Shown in pieces: positions 43,408-52,069 of a stretch of DNA of 64,000 bases. Below the pieces are notes generated by a model. The model was not told where the DNA came from, did not search any database, and saw nothing but the letters and a program-made list of their open reading frames with translations. The position numbers and the translations under genes are program-made. The stretch is taken from assembly GCA_028697145.1 (NCBI GenBank), contig JAQVFR010000009.1, forward strand, positions 36,489 to 100,488, written 5' to 3'. The stretch comes from Actinomycetota bacterium. Its GTDB lineage: Bacteria > Actinomycetota > Geothermincolia > Geothermincolales > RBG-13-55-18. Within the stretch, counting starts at the first letter, position 1. Every line of letters starts with the position of its first letter.

Positions 43408-44784
43408 TCAGGCGAGCAAGGTGGTGAGCTCCTTAACGTCGTCGAGCGCGTCGAGCCCCATGACCGTGTCCAGCAGCTCCTGGCGCTGTGCGTCGTCGAG
43501 GATGTTTCGCGTGCACACGTAGAGCTTGTCCCGGATGTCGATGGGGTTCTGGTAGGAACCTCGCATGGCCTCGGTGAACCTGCTGAGACTCCGCCCGTCC
43601 TTGAACCTGAAGGTGACCTCCCCCGCGTTCACCCCCTCGTCCATCTCCCTCTTGTCCAGGAAAGGATCGGCGGTGAATCGTATGCGCTCGAAGAGGGGGC
43701 GCAATTCCGCGTCCACCATGCGCTCCTTGCTGAACTGAGCCTCGGTCAGCTCCCCGTCCGCGATGGCCACGGCCAGCGGATAGGTCGAGTTGAAGAACAG
43801 CGCGGTGCTGGTGAGGTAGTCGCTGGCGGCGATCTCCTCTATCAGGGCCACGAGTTCGTCCACCGGCTTGCTCAGGAGCAAGGTGACGGTGGGGCAGCGC
43901 ACCAGCACCTCCTCGATGTCGCGCCAGTCGATGGCGTTCTCGCGCAGCAGGTCCAGGGCCGAGTCCACCAGGGCGTCCAGCCAGCCGCAGCAGGGATAGA
44001 GCTTGGGGGAATGGGTATCGGTGCGCCAGTCCTCCCCCAGCCCCTCCACCATGACCTCGAGCTCGTAGCGCTCGAAGATGGCGTTGGAGAAGCCGTCGGG
44101 ATGCTCGATGATGGCGCGGAAGCCCTTGAAACCGTGGGCGGCCAGGGACGCCGCCGAGATGCCCGCGTACACCGGGGCCCCGGTGACCATACCCTTGGTG
44201 GGGGAGAACCAGCCCGCGAAACACTGCGTCATGGGAGGGAAACAGGATATCCCCACGGCGTCGGTGAGAGCGGTGGCGTCCAGCCCGAGCAGTTTCCCGG
44301 CCACCAGAGCCGCGTCGATCTGATGGTTGGGGCAGGAATTCGTATAGAGCCGGCTCTTGATGTACGCCTGGCCCGTGCGGCCGCTGACCTCGTTTCCCGC
44401 CACCAGAGCGGTGAGGAGGTCCCTGCCGCTGGCGCCCGCTGCCTCCGCCACCGCCAGCGCGGTGGGCACTGTGGAGGCCCCTGTGTGCTGCGACAGGAGG
44501 TAGTCCTCCCATTCCAGTATCTGGGCGGCGAAGGCGTTGGCCATTCCCGCATGGCGCATGCTGCTCTTGAACCCAGCGCCCACCACCGTGGACTCCGGCC
44601 TGTCTTCCCAGTCGCGCAGGGCGGCATAGAGAGGCGCGCTGGCGGTGCTGCGGCTGCCGGCGTAGGTGGCCGCGATGATGCCGACGATCTGCTCCTTGGC
44701 GCACTGCAACGTACGGTCGGGGATGTCCTCGAAACGCAGAGCGTGGACCCACTCCGCCAATATGCGCGTAACCTCGACGCTCAT
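43408..44784 (-). CDS. MmgE/PrpD family protein
   Basis: A 458-residue member of the 2-methylcitrate dehydratase / cis-aconitate decarboxylase family. The helical core is recognisable: FAAQILEWEDYLLSQHTGAS near residue 85 (the family's Asp/His region), GNEVSGRTGQAY near 130, FPPMTQCFAGWFSPTKG near 190, and the C-terminal lid LYPCCGWLDALVDSAL near 265. No prpB or prpC lies nearby, so propionate degradation by the methylcitrate cycle is not supported by the context. It is preceded by a 129-residue gene 17 bases upstream, likely co-transcribed. Confidence 0.88.
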   Translation of the reverse strand: MSVEVTRILAEWVHALRFEDIPDRTLQCAKEQIVGIIAATYAGSRSTASAPLYAALRDWEDRPESTVVGAGFKSSMRHAGMANAFAAQILEWEDYLLSQHTGASTVPTALAVAEAAGASGRDLLTALVAGNEVSGRTGQAYIKSRLYTNSCPNHQIDAALVAGKLLGLDATALTDAVGISCFPPMTQCFAGWFSPTKGMVTGAPVYAGISAASLAAHGFKGFRAIIEHPDGFSNAIFERYELEVMVEGLGEDWRTDTHSPKLYPCCGWLDALVDSALDLLRENAIDWRDIEEVLVRCPTVTLLLSKPVDELVALIEEIAASDYLTSTALFFNSTYPLAVAIADGELTEAQFSKERMVDAELRPLFERIRFTADPFLDKREMDEGVNAGEVTFRFKDGRSLSRFTEAMRGSYQNPIDIRDKLYVCTRNILDDAQRQELLDTVMGLDALDDVKELTTLLA

Positions 44785-44801
44785 CTCGTTCCCCCTTTCC
44801 T

Positions 44802-45191
44802 CTATCCCTGCGGGAGATTGACCAGGGCCTGGATAATAGTGGAAAAGCGTTCGACCAGGGCCATCTCATGCAGGGGGACCGCGTCTCTCTCCGGCGCGAG
44901 GTCGAAGCGGAATATGGTGGCGTAGGTCCTGGTGCCGCCGAAGATCTTCTCCCACTGCTCGCGCGTGGTGCGCATGCGGGCATGGGCATAGGGGTCTTCC
45001 CCCTCCTCCACCTCGAATCCCTGGGGGGAGATGGCGACGGTGAAGGAAGGCCCGCCTTTCTCGCTCAGGACCAGCTTGCGGTGGAGCAGGTCCTCGATGA
45101 TCCCCATCTGGATCATGAGGGGGGTGAGCGCGTTCCACTTCTCGGACACCCCCATGATCATGTCGCGCAGCGAATAAGCGGTGCTTCCCAT
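44802..45191 (-). CDS. Small SCP2-like protein
   Basis: A 129-residue protein, possibly an SCP2-type lipid/acyl-CoA-binding domain. SFTVAISPQGFEVEEGE reads like the family's strand 2-3 turn, followed by HARMRTTREQWEKIFGGTRTYATIF, where the ligand helix lies. There is no signal peptide. ATG 45191 with GAAGGGAGGACG ahead. It is the first gene before the MmgE/PrpD gene in the same direction. The family call is moderate; the fold could differ. Confidence 0.6.
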   Translation of the reverse strand: MGSTAYSLRDMIMGVSEKWNALTPLMIQMGIIEDLLHRKLVLSEKGGPSFTVAISPQGFEVEEGEDPYAHARMRTTREQWEKIFGGTRTYATIFRFDLAPERDAVPLHEMALVERFSTIIQALVNLPQG

Positions 45192-45260
45192 GACGTCCTC
45201 CCTTCAGGCGCCTTTCGTGCCACGGCTCATATCAATTATATGGGGTCGCGGCCCTGAAAG

Positions 45261-45289
45261 TTGTAGGAGCAAGCCGGTTGGTCTATACT
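45261..45289 (+). promoter_or_regulatory. Promoter of a lipoprotein gene
   Basis: -35 TTGTAG (45261-45266), exactly 17 bases, then -10 TATACT (45284-45289), 42 bases before the ATG at 45331. Confidence 0.72.
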
Positions 45290-45330
45290 TGGGACCGCAT
45301 GCAGCCTATTCGCCGACTGAGGAGGGAGAA

Positions 45331-45792
45331 ATGAAGAAGATCATCATCACGCTGTTAGTGCTGGCCCTTTCCGTCTCGGTGCTTGCTCTCGCAGGATGCG
45401 GCGGGAGCGATTCCGGTGATGGGGACAGCCCGGAGAAAGTGGTCGAGCAGTTCATGAAAAGCACTGTTGCGGAGGACGCCGACGCCGTTTACGACCTTCT
45501 CAGCGAGGCCGACCAGGCAGAGGTCACCGACAAAGAGGAGCTGGTGGCGGGCTCCGCGGACGCTATCGACAGTTACACAGTGGGCAAGGCCACCATATCC
45601 GGTGACGAGGCCCGCGTGCCGTCCACCATCGTGCTTACCGACCTCGACTCCACGCTGGAGTTCGACGTGGTCCTGGTCAAGGAGGGTGGAGCATGGAAGA
45701 TATCCCTGGAAGGAACCGGGGCTTCCATGGACGATGCCTTCGACAAGATCTTCGAGGATATGGACCTGGAGGACCTGGAGGTCTCCGAATAG
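45331..45792 (+). CDS. Small lipoprotein with DUF4878-like (NTF2-fold) domain
   Basis: A 153-residue lipoprotein. The signal peptide ends at lipobox A-L-A-G-C (near residue 23), followed by a Gly/Ser/Asp spacer. The domain reads PEKVVEQFMKSTVAEDADAVYDLL and VVLVKEGGAWKISLEG, the helix-then-sheet pattern of DUF4878/NTF2-like lipoproteins. It probably sits on the outer face of the membrane, with unknown function. The promoter and terminator are both clear, so it is monocistronic. ATG 45331 has GGAGGGAG ahead. Confidence 0.85.
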   Translation: MKKIIITLLVLALSVSVLALAGCGGSDSGDGDSPEKVVEQFMKSTVAEDADAVYDLLSEADQAEVTDKEELVAGSADAIDSYTVGKATISGDEARVPSTIVLTDLDSTLEFDVVLVKEGGAWKISLEGTGASMDDAFDKIFEDMDLEDLEVSE

Positions 45793-45824
45793 GCCTGCGC
45801 CACAAATGAATTGACCGTTGGATT

Positions 45825-45853
45825 GACCGTCCCGCTCGCCGGGACGGTCTTTT
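45825..45853 (+). terminator. Rho-independent terminator
   Basis: 9-bp stem GACCGTCCC/GGGACGGTC with a 7-base loop and TTTT, 32 bases after the lipoprotein stop. Confidence 0.88.
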
Positions 45854-45869
45854 CCATGCCCTCGATTCG

Positions 45870-46080
45870 CGGCGTCAGGACGCCGGTCGGCTCCCTTCCC
45901 TTACCACAGGTTGATTCGCTGAACACCTGGTACACGAACCACCCGTCCTCCCGGTTCAGCAGCTCGAAGATCACATCCTCGCTGTGCGCGGGCACCTCCT
46001 GCCCCTCCGTGTCCAGGTATGCGCTGTAATCCAGCTGAGGTAGACGGTGAGCCAGTCCCCCTCCTCGTCCGTGCTGCCGC
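45870..46080 (-). pseudogene. Frameshifted 3' remnant of a secreted or lipoprotein gene
   Basis: On the minus strand, codons after 46080 read GSTDEEGDWLTVYLSW and then continue in a different frame as YLDTEGQEVPAHSEDV and FELLNREDGWFVYQVF. One missing base near 46036 separates the two halves; inserting a G restores a smooth reading (YLSWDYSAYLD). A stop codon lies just ahead in the first frame and there is no start, so only the C-terminal part remains. The ending resembles NTF2-like lipoproteins. No functional product is expected. Confidence 0.6.
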
Positions 46081-46091
46081 GCGCATGGCCG

Positions 46092-47525
46092 CTAGGTCAG
46101 GGCCTCCCGCGTCAGGCGGTAGTCCAGCAGGGCGCGCATGGCGCGGGCAGAACGCGACGCCGATGGATAAGACGGCACGCCGAAGTCGATGAGGCTCTGG
46201 ATCGACCTGCTGCGCGCGCCCGCCAGGGACATCACCGCCAGGGGCCTGGCGTGCTGCCTGGGAACCTCGGCGAGCCCGGCGAGGAATTCCTGGTAGCCTT
46301 TTCCCCACTCCTCCTCCATCGCCTGCATGGCGGGGAAGCGCTTCTTCAGGTTGACCATGAAATCGGAGGCCCCGAATATACCGTAGATGAAAGCTCCGTC
46401 GACCTCCCCGGATTCGTAGACCAGCTCCAGCAGCTGCTTGAAGATGAAGACGTTGGTCTCGAAGGTGAGGTCTATGGGATTGCCGGTGAAGGTGAGAGGG
46501 CCGGTGACCGCGTCCAGTCTCTCGCGCAGCCCGGCGGAGAAGGGGGGCGCCTCCAGGCCGGCCTTCTCCAGGTGATAGGCGAGGGAGGAGCCGGGTCCTC
46601 CCGAATTGGTGATCACCGCCATGCGCCTGCCCGCGGGCAGCGGCTGCATGGAGAGTATCCACAGCATGTCGAGCATCTGGTCCAGGTCGTCGGCGCGCAG
46701 GATCCCCGCCTGCCGGAAGAGCCCGTCGTATAGCTCGTCGGGGCCGGAGATTGCGCCCGTGTGCGAGAGGGACGAGCGCGAGCCCGCGGCGGTGCCTCCC
46801 ACGTAGATGGCCACCACCGGCTTCCTCTTCACCGTCTCCCGCGCCGCTGCGATGAACTCCCGGGGACGGCGTATGGCCTCCACGTAAAGTCCCACCGCTT
46901 TTATGTAGTCCTCCTCCCTGAGGTAATCGAGGCAGTCCACCAGGTCCATGTCCGCCTCGTTGCCCACGCTCAGGGTCTGGCACATCCTGATGCCCTGCGC
47001 CCTCAAGTAGGGATTGATCATGGCGGTGTAGGCCCCCGACTGGGAGGCAAAGGCGATCCCTCCGCCCATGGGGGGGTCCACGATGGTGGTCGTGTTCAGT
47101 GAGATCCTGCCGTTCATTATGCCCACGCAGTTCGGCCCCAGGAAGCGAATGCCATACTTTGCCGCTACCTCCAGGAGCTGCCGCTCGCGCTCCCTGCCCA
47201 CCTCGCCGGGGACCTCCTTGAAGCCGCCGGAGATGATGATGGCCCTGCGCACCCCGGCCTTGCCGCATTCCTCCAGGATCTGCGGTACCACCTCCGTGGG
47301 CAGCACCAGTTGCGCCAGATCCACGGGCTTGTCCACCTCGGCTATGCTCTTGTAGGCGGGTACGCCCATCACCGTCTCCTCGCTGCGATGGATGGGATAT
47401 ACCTCCCCTTCGTAGCCCGTCTCCAGGATATTGGCGAGCTGGATGGATCCCATCTTCATGGGGTTGTTCGAGGCGCCGAACACGGCGATGGACGACGGGT
47501 ACATGATTTGCTGCAACGGATGCAT
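46092..47525 (-). CDS. NDP-forming acyl-CoA synthetase-like protein, second copy
   Basis: A 477-residue CoA-binding/ligase-CoA protein, alpha part only. The Rossmann CoA domain starts AVFGASNNPMKMGS near residue 14, the middle domains follow, and the phosphohistidine equivalent is in LSHTGAISGP near 255, with VITNSGGPGSS near 310. As in the copy at 23551, the ATP-grasp domain is missing. Such short forms occur widely in Actinobacteria and Archaea near acyl-CoA genes and may pair with a separate beta subunit. ATG 47525 is preceded by GAGGGAGGG. Confidence 0.87.
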   Translation of the reverse strand: MHPLQQIMYPSSIAVFGASNNPMKMGSIQLANILETGYEGEVYPIHRSEETVMGVPAYKSIAEVDKPVDLAQLVLPTEVVPQILEECGKAGVRRAIIISGGFKEVPGEVGRERERQLLEVAAKYGIRFLGPNCVGIMNGRISLNTTTIVDPPMGGGIAFASQSGAYTAMINPYLRAQGIRMCQTLSVGNEADMDLVDCLDYLREEDYIKAVGLYVEAIRRPREFIAAARETVKRKPVVAIYVGGTAAGSRSSLSHTGAISGPDELYDGLFRQAGILRADDLDQMLDMLWILSMQPLPAGRRMAVITNSGGPGSSLAYHLEKAGLEAPPFSAGLRERLDAVTGPLTFTGNPIDLTFETNVFIFKQLLELVYESGEVDGAFIYGIFGASDFMVNLKKRFPAMQAMEEEWGKGYQEFLAGLAEVPRQHARPLAVMSLAGARSRSIQSLIDFGVPSYPSASRSARAMRALLDYRLTREALT

Positions 47526-47657
47526 CGAATCCCTCCCTCGCTTCTAACCTATGCAGGCACACGTAATCATTCTAAAACAAAAGCCCCGAAGGGGGCTGGC
47601 GCGTGCTACTCGCGCTCGAAGTCCCGCGCGTTCACGCCATGGCGGCCCGGCATGGCG

Positions 47658-48152
47658 TCATGGGCCTTCAACGCCGCCGAGGGCTTCCTCCACGGCCTTG
47701 AGCGAGACCTTCTTGCTCACCGTAGCCCCACTGGTGATGTCCACGTCGAGCGATTGCGACGATATCACCTCGTCGAAGATCTCCCCTATCTCCTGCAGGG
47801 TCTCGTCCGACATCCTCCCGCTGTCGGTGAAGGCGATGGAGACGATACGGCCGCCCTCCACCTCGACGTCCACCGCAGCCTTGACGTGAAACACCTCGTA
47901 CGCTCCCGCGTGGACGCCGCTGGCCACCCCGGAGACATCCACGTCCTTTATGCTTAGTTCACCCGCGACCTCGTTGAAACGCCAGGCATACAGGCCTCCT
48001 ATGAGGCCGGCGAGCAGGAGGAGGAAGAGAAGCGCAGCGGACATCCACAGGACTATCTTCCTCCTGGAGGACTTCTCTTTCGCCGCGGGTGCGGGCGAAT
48101 ATGGAGGCGGCTGCGGCGGTACGCCGCCGCCCTCTAGCGGTCGCTCATCCAT
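47658..48152 (-). CDS. FMN-binding-domain membrane protein
   Basis: A 164-residue protein with a Pro-rich cytosolic N-terminus, one transmembrane helix (about 36-56) and an external FMN_bind domain ending in DITSGATVSKKVSLKAVEEAL. The S-G-A-T-V-S motif is where flavin is covalently attached to Thr in RnfG/NqrC-type proteins; here the Thr is present. No rnf genes adjoin it, so it may serve as a stand-alone flavin carrier or acceptor for an ApbE flavin transferase encoded elsewhere. ATG 48152 is chosen because it starts the Pro-rich segment; an in-frame start exists at 48197. Confidence 0.85.
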   Translation of the reverse strand: MDERPLEGGGVPPQPPPYSPAPAAKEKSSRRKIVLWMSAALLFLLLLAGLIGGLYAWRFNEVAGELSIKDVDVSGVASGVHAGAYEVFHVKAAVDVEVEGGRIVSIAFTDSGRMSDETLQEIGEIFDEVISSQSLDVDITSGATVSKKVSLKAVEEALGGVEGP

Positions 48153-48553
48153 GCGCGTACTCCAGACTCTCTGACCTCGGCAAAAACACCCTATCATTAT
48201 ATATGGTCACATCGTATGCGGGTAACGCCCTTCCGGGGACTCCGGAGTGCTGGTGTGGCGCAGATCCACATGGTCCTGTCCGTTGACGATCTCGTATGCT
48301 TCCGCCGTCCGCGCAATTACGATATGGTAACTATTAACATACGGCTTCCGCGATAAACGCCCTGAAAACCGCTTCCAAGCTGGTCTTATTCTGACCGGCG
48401 GTAAGATGAAAGCGCGGCGTGGAGGCCCCAGACCTGTTAGAATAGAGGCGTTGGAACGGGCTGTCACCCGCTCTGAAGGCAAAGCGAGACGATGGCGTCG
48501 AGGCGATAAAGGATCCGCGGACCGCGCATCGTCGATTCCGGAAAGGAGGAGGC
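48153..48553. other. Intergenic gap
   Basis: About 400 bases between divergent genes. TAGAAT at 48438-48443 is a possible -10 for the BKACE gene. A minus-strand frame through 48210-48590 has protein-like stretches (EAYEIVNGQDHVDLR) but no ribosome-binding site, so I treat it as non-coding or a remnant. Confidence 0.35.
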
Positions 48554-49513
48554 ATGGAAGGTTACATCTGGGACTATCGCGATCCCTACGCATGGATGGC
48601 GAAGGTCAGGGAGGGCCTGCCCCCGCTGATCATCTCGGTGGCTATCACCGGCGGCGTGCAGGGCAAGGAGATGAACGAGAACCTGCCCGAGACGCCGGAG
48701 GAGCAGGCGGAGCAGACCAGGGAGGTTTACGAGGCCGGCGCCAGCATCGTGCACGTGCACGCCCGCAACCCCGAGGTGCAGTGGATGACCACCAGCAACC
48801 CTGAGGACTACCTCAGGGTCAACGCGATGATCAGGGACAAGTGCCCGGACATCATCATCAACAACACCACGGGCGGAGGGCCGGAGCTTACCATGGAGCA
48901 GCGCATGGCCTCCATCTACGCCAACCCGGAACTCTGCTCCCTCAACCTCGGGCCCTTCGTGCTCAAGGTCCCGCTGAAGGAACGCGCGGAGCCCCTGCCG
49001 CACCCCAGGCCGGCCATGGTCTTCGACCGCTGCCTCCCCTGCAGCTACTCGGACGTCGAGGCCTTCGCCCGCACCATGAAGGAGAAGGGCATCAAGCCGG
49101 AGATGGAGCTATATCACCCCGGACAGTACTGGGTATTCCAGGATCTGCTCATGGAGGGCCTCGTCGATCCGCCCTACGACTTCCAGTTCGTCATGGGCTT
49201 CCAGACCAGCTCCTTCCCCACCCCGGCGAACCTGCTCGGCCTGGTGAACGAGCTGCCGCCGCAGTCCATCTTCTCCGTCATCGGCGTCGGGTACTTCCAG
49301 ATCCCCATGAACGTCATGGGCATCATGCTCGGCGGCCACGTGCGCGTGGGCATGGAGGACAACCTCTACTACGCCAAGGGCCAGAAGCTCAAGAGCAACG
49401 CCGAACTGGTGGCGAGGATCGTGCGCATCGCCAAGGAGATGAACCGGGAGATCGCCACGCCCGCGCAGGCGCGCGAGATGCTCGGCATCTCCCAGGAGCC
49501 CACGCAGTATTGA
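48554..49513 (+). CDS. BKACE-type beta-keto acid cleavage enzyme (DUF849)
   Basis: A 319-residue TIM-barrel enzyme of the beta-keto acid cleavage family, founded by the 3-keto-5-aminohexanoate cleavage enzyme of lysine fermentation. The zinc site is seen as SIVHVHAR near residue 70, with IINNTTGGGP near 97 and LNLGPF, VMGFQTSSF and GYFQIP as later barrel strands. The enzyme condenses a beta-keto acid with acetyl-CoA, releasing acetoacetate. No lysine-fermentation genes (kamA, kce partners) lie nearby, so the substrate class is open. ATG 48554 has GGAAAGGAGGAGG ahead. Confidence 0.9.
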   Translation: MEGYIWDYRDPYAWMAKVREGLPPLIISVAITGGVQGKEMNENLPETPEEQAEQTREVYEAGASIVHVHARNPEVQWMTTSNPEDYLRVNAMIRDKCPDIIINNTTGGGPELTMEQRMASIYANPELCSLNLGPFVLKVPLKERAEPLPHPRPAMVFDRCLPCSYSDVEAFARTMKEKGIKPEMELYHPGQYWVFQDLLMEGLVDPPYDFQFVMGFQTSSFPTPANLLGLVNELPPQSIFSVIGVGYFQIPMNVMGIMLGGHVRVGMEDNLYYAKGQKLKSNAELVARIVRIAKEMNREIATPAQAREMLGISQEPTQY

Positions 49514-49563
49514 GGAGGAACCCGGGCGAAGCGGAGACCTCACGTCATCCAGACCGCATGAGC

Positions 49564-49597
49564 GAGCGGGGCGCAACCAGCGCCCCGCTCTTGCTTT
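49564..49597 (+). terminator. Rho-independent terminator after the BKACE gene
   Basis: Perfect 11-bp stem GAGCGGGGCGC/GCGCCCCGCTC, AACCA loop, then TTGCTTTTC. Confidence 0.92.
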
Positions 49598-49730
49598 TCT
49601 TCCCGCCGCGGGCCGCCTGCTCTTGGCCCTACCGTCTTCCGCGGAGGTAAAGGCCGCCTCTTTCTCGGGAAATATTCCGGCGAGCGGAGCGGAACGGTGG
49701 GCATGAAAAGGCACAGGAAAAGATATGTAG

Positions 49731-49759
49731 TTAATATGCGCCGTGCCCAGCCCGATAAT
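49731..49759 (+). promoter_or_regulatory. Promoter of the beta-lactamase-fold gene
   Basis: -35 TTAATA (49731-49736), 17 bases, -10 GATAAT (49754-49759), about 57 bases before the ATG at 49817. Confidence 0.55.
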
Positions 49760-49816
49760 CTAGACGACGGAGGCAGGTATGCGCGGGCACACTGCGCGAC
49801 GAGTCAGGAGGTTCAC

Positions 49817-50983
49817 ATGAGGATTTCTCTTTCCGCGGCTGGGAGGCCGCATTTGTTCCCGCGGCTTCTGGCCTGCGCGGCCCTGCTCATGCTGGCCATG
49901 CCGCTTGCTTCCTGCGGCGGCGAGGCGGAGCCCGCCCCGTCCTTCAGCGATGAGATGCAGCAGGACATGGAGGCGACCGTCCTCAACCTCATGGAGCAGG
50001 CGAGCATCCCCGGCGCGATCGTGGGGGTATGGGTCCCGGAAATGGGGGAGTGGGTCGCGGCTTTCGGACTCGCGGACAAAGACGCTGACCGCGCCATGGC
50101 CACTGGCGACAAGGTGCGCATCGCCAGCAACACGAAGACCTTCACTGCAACCCTGGTGCTGCTCCTCGCCGACGAGGGCCTCCTCGACCTGGACGACCGG
50201 CTGGAGGACTACATCCCGGGTGTGCCCTACGGCGACGAGATAACCGTCCGGCAGCTCCTCAACATGACCGCGGGCATCTTCAGTTTCTCCGAGGACGAGG
50301 GGTTCCTGGACGCTTTCACCGCCGATCCCCTCATGGAGATGACCCCGCAGGAGGGCCTGGACATCGCGCTGTCCCACGAGCCCGACTTCGCGCCCGGCCA
50401 GGGCTGGCATTACTCGGACACCAATTACGAGATCCTGGGGATGATCGTCGAGCAGGTCACCGGCAACGACATCGAGGATGAGATGCACAGGCGCATCATC
50501 GAGCCCCTGGGGCTCTCCCATACCTCCTTCCCCACCACGCCGGAGATGCCCGAGGGCCATGCCCGGGGTTACGTGCTCCAGAAAGACGGGACCATGGTTG
50601 ATTACACCCTGGTAAGCCCCTCGGTACCCTGGGCGGGAGGAGCCATGATCTCCAACCTGGAGGACCTCCGGGTCTGGGCGAAAGCCCTGGCCACCGGCGA
50701 GCTGTTGAGCGAGGAGATGCACGCGCAGCAGCTCGACTGGGTGGAGGTCCCCGAGTTGGCCAACGTGGAGGGAAAGTACGGCCTGGGGATAATGAGCCTG
50801 GGCGGATTCCAGGGCCATAACGGGGCCATCTTCGGGTACAACAGCACGGCGCTCTACCTGCCGGAGGATGACACTACCATCGTGGTGCTGGTGAACAAGT
50901 CCACCAATTCCTCCCAGGAATCGATGCTCATCTTCATCGCGCTGGCGCAGATGCTCTTCCCCGAGCAATTCCCCGCCCTTTAA
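49817..50983 (+). CDS. Class C beta-lactamase-fold serine hydrolase lipoprotein
   Basis: A 388-residue secreted lipoprotein (lipobox L-A-S-C near residue 33). The penicillin-recognising fold has its catalytic S-x-x-K in IASNTKTF near residue 98, Y-x-N in YSDTNYEI near 200 and H-x-G in GHNGAIFGY near 333. This combination fits DD-peptidase/esterase-type class C proteins more than true AmpC enzymes, which carry K-T-G. ATG 49817 has CAGGAGG ahead; the frame is open upstream but lacks signal character there. Confidence 0.88.
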   Translation: MRISLSAAGRPHLFPRLLACAALLMLAMPLASCGGEAEPAPSFSDEMQQDMEATVLNLMEQASIPGAIVGVWVPEMGEWVAAFGLADKDADRAMATGDKVRIASNTKTFTATLVLLLADEGLLDLDDRLEDYIPGVPYGDEITVRQLLNMTAGIFSFSEDEGFLDAFTADPLMEMTPQEGLDIALSHEPDFAPGQGWHYSDTNYEILGMIVEQVTGNDIEDEMHRRIIEPLGLSHTSFPTTPEMPEGHARGYVLQKDGTMVDYTLVSPSVPWAGGAMISNLEDLRVWAKALATGELLSEEMHAQQLDWVEVPELANVEGKYGLGIMSLGGFQGHNGAIFGYNSTALYLPEDDTTIVVLVNKSTNSSQESMLIFIALAQMLFPEQFPAL

Positions 50984-51083
50984 GCTGGCGCGGCCACGGC
51001 ACGGGCAGAGGCGGAGCAGGGGCGCTGTCCCGGGGAGATCTTCCCGGCGGACGGCCGGAGCGCAGCGGAACGGAGACGAGGCG

Positions 51084-51869
51084 ATGGATAACCCGAGGAG
51101 ATACGGCGACCCCCCGTACGGCGTGGTCGTGGTGCACGGCGGCCCGGGCGCGCCCGGTGAGATGGCGCCGGTGGCGAGGAAGCTGGCGCTTTCCCGCGGA
51201 GTCCTTGAACCACTGCAGACGCGGGCGAGCCTCGCCGGCCAGGTCGAGGAGCTCGGGAATTTATTGGAAGATACTGGTGAACAACCCTTCGTTCTCATCG
51301 GTTATTCCTGGGGGGCGATACTCTCCTTTATCTTCGCCGCCCAAAATCCCGCCTGGGTGAGCAAACTCATCCTGGTGAGCAGCGGGGTCTTCTCCAACGC
51401 TTACGTGGAGACCATCAAGAGGAACCGCCTCAGCCGCCTCTCGGCGGGGGAGAGGGCACGTATGGACGAGCTCCTGGAGGTCCTCGGCGACCCTTCCACC
51501 GCGGACAAGGATACGCCTTTCGCGGAACTGGGGGACCTCATAGCACGAGCGGACGCTTACGACCCGCTTCCCCACCAGAACGACGCCACCGCTTTCCAGC
51601 ACGACATCTTCGAGGCGGTGTGGAGGGACGCGGAGGAATTGCGCGCCGGCGGCAGGCTGCTGGAGATGGGCAGGGATATCGCCTGTCCCGTGGTGGCCAT
51701 ACACGGCGATTTCGATCCCCACCCCTGGGAAGGTATAAAGAAGCCGCTCGAAGAAGTACTCCATGATTTCCGCTTCGTATTGCTGGAAAAGTGCGGTCAC
51801 CATCCATGGTACGAGAAACACGCCAGGGAAGATTTCTTCAAGGCCCTGGAGGAGGAGGTCGGGCGTTGA
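51084..51869 (+). CDS. Alpha/beta hydrolase, nucleophile GYSWG
   Basis: A 261-residue cytosolic hydrolase. VVVVHGGPGAPGEM gives the oxyanion strand, GYSWGAIL near residue 75 the nucleophile elbow, AIHGDFDPHP near 212 the acid loop, and CGHHPWYE near 242 the His. HGGPG is typical of proline-iminopeptidase-like members, but the W after the Ser and the short lid differ, so the substrate is not stated. ATG 51084 lies 8 bases after GGAGACGAGG. Confidence 0.88.
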   Translation: MDNPRRYGDPPYGVVVVHGGPGAPGEMAPVARKLALSRGVLEPLQTRASLAGQVEELGNLLEDTGEQPFVLIGYSWGAILSFIFAAQNPAWVSKLILVSSGVFSNAYVETIKRNRLSRLSAGERARMDELLEVLGDPSTADKDTPFAELGDLIARADAYDPLPHQNDATAFQHDIFEAVWRDAEELRAGGRLLEMGRDIACPVVAIHGDFDPHPWEGIKKPLEEVLHDFRFVLLEKCGHHPWYEKHAREDFFKALEEEVGR

Positions 51870-51975
51870 GGTCAAAGCTCGCCCCTTGCCTGAGGGCTCT
51901 GTCATCGCGAGCGCAGCGAAGCGATCCTCCTTTTGGTATAAGCCGTGCCTTGTCACTGTCATCGCGAGCGCAGCG
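51868..51975 (+). repeat. Degenerate 31-bp repeat plus two REP-like units
   Basis: A worn copy of the dispersed repeat (51868-51896, GGTCAAAGCTCGCCCCTTGC) is followed by two direct copies of GTCATCGCGAGCGCAGCG at 51901-51918 and 51958-51975. The latter motif resembles the GTCATTGCGAGC ends of the element at 56611. Confidence 0.75.
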
Positions 51976-51977
51976 TG

Positions 51978-52008
51978 AGGCACCGGGGTCAAGCCTCGCC
52001 TCGTGCCT
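51978..52008 (+). repeat. 31-bp dispersed repeat, copy 3
   Basis: AGGCACCGGGG...TGCCT, 31 bp. It stands before the first duplicated lipoprotein gene; copy 4 is 1552 bases downstream. Confidence 0.93.
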
Positions 52009-52069
52009 GAGGGATTTCAGACCTGAAGATATTGGTGGAGGAGAGTCTATCTGTTGAGGGGGTTTGTTC

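Noticed and set aside
48207-48593. A 128-residue minus-strand gene
   Set aside because: No ribosome-binding site, divergent gap location, and only a short protein-like stretch; too weak to call.
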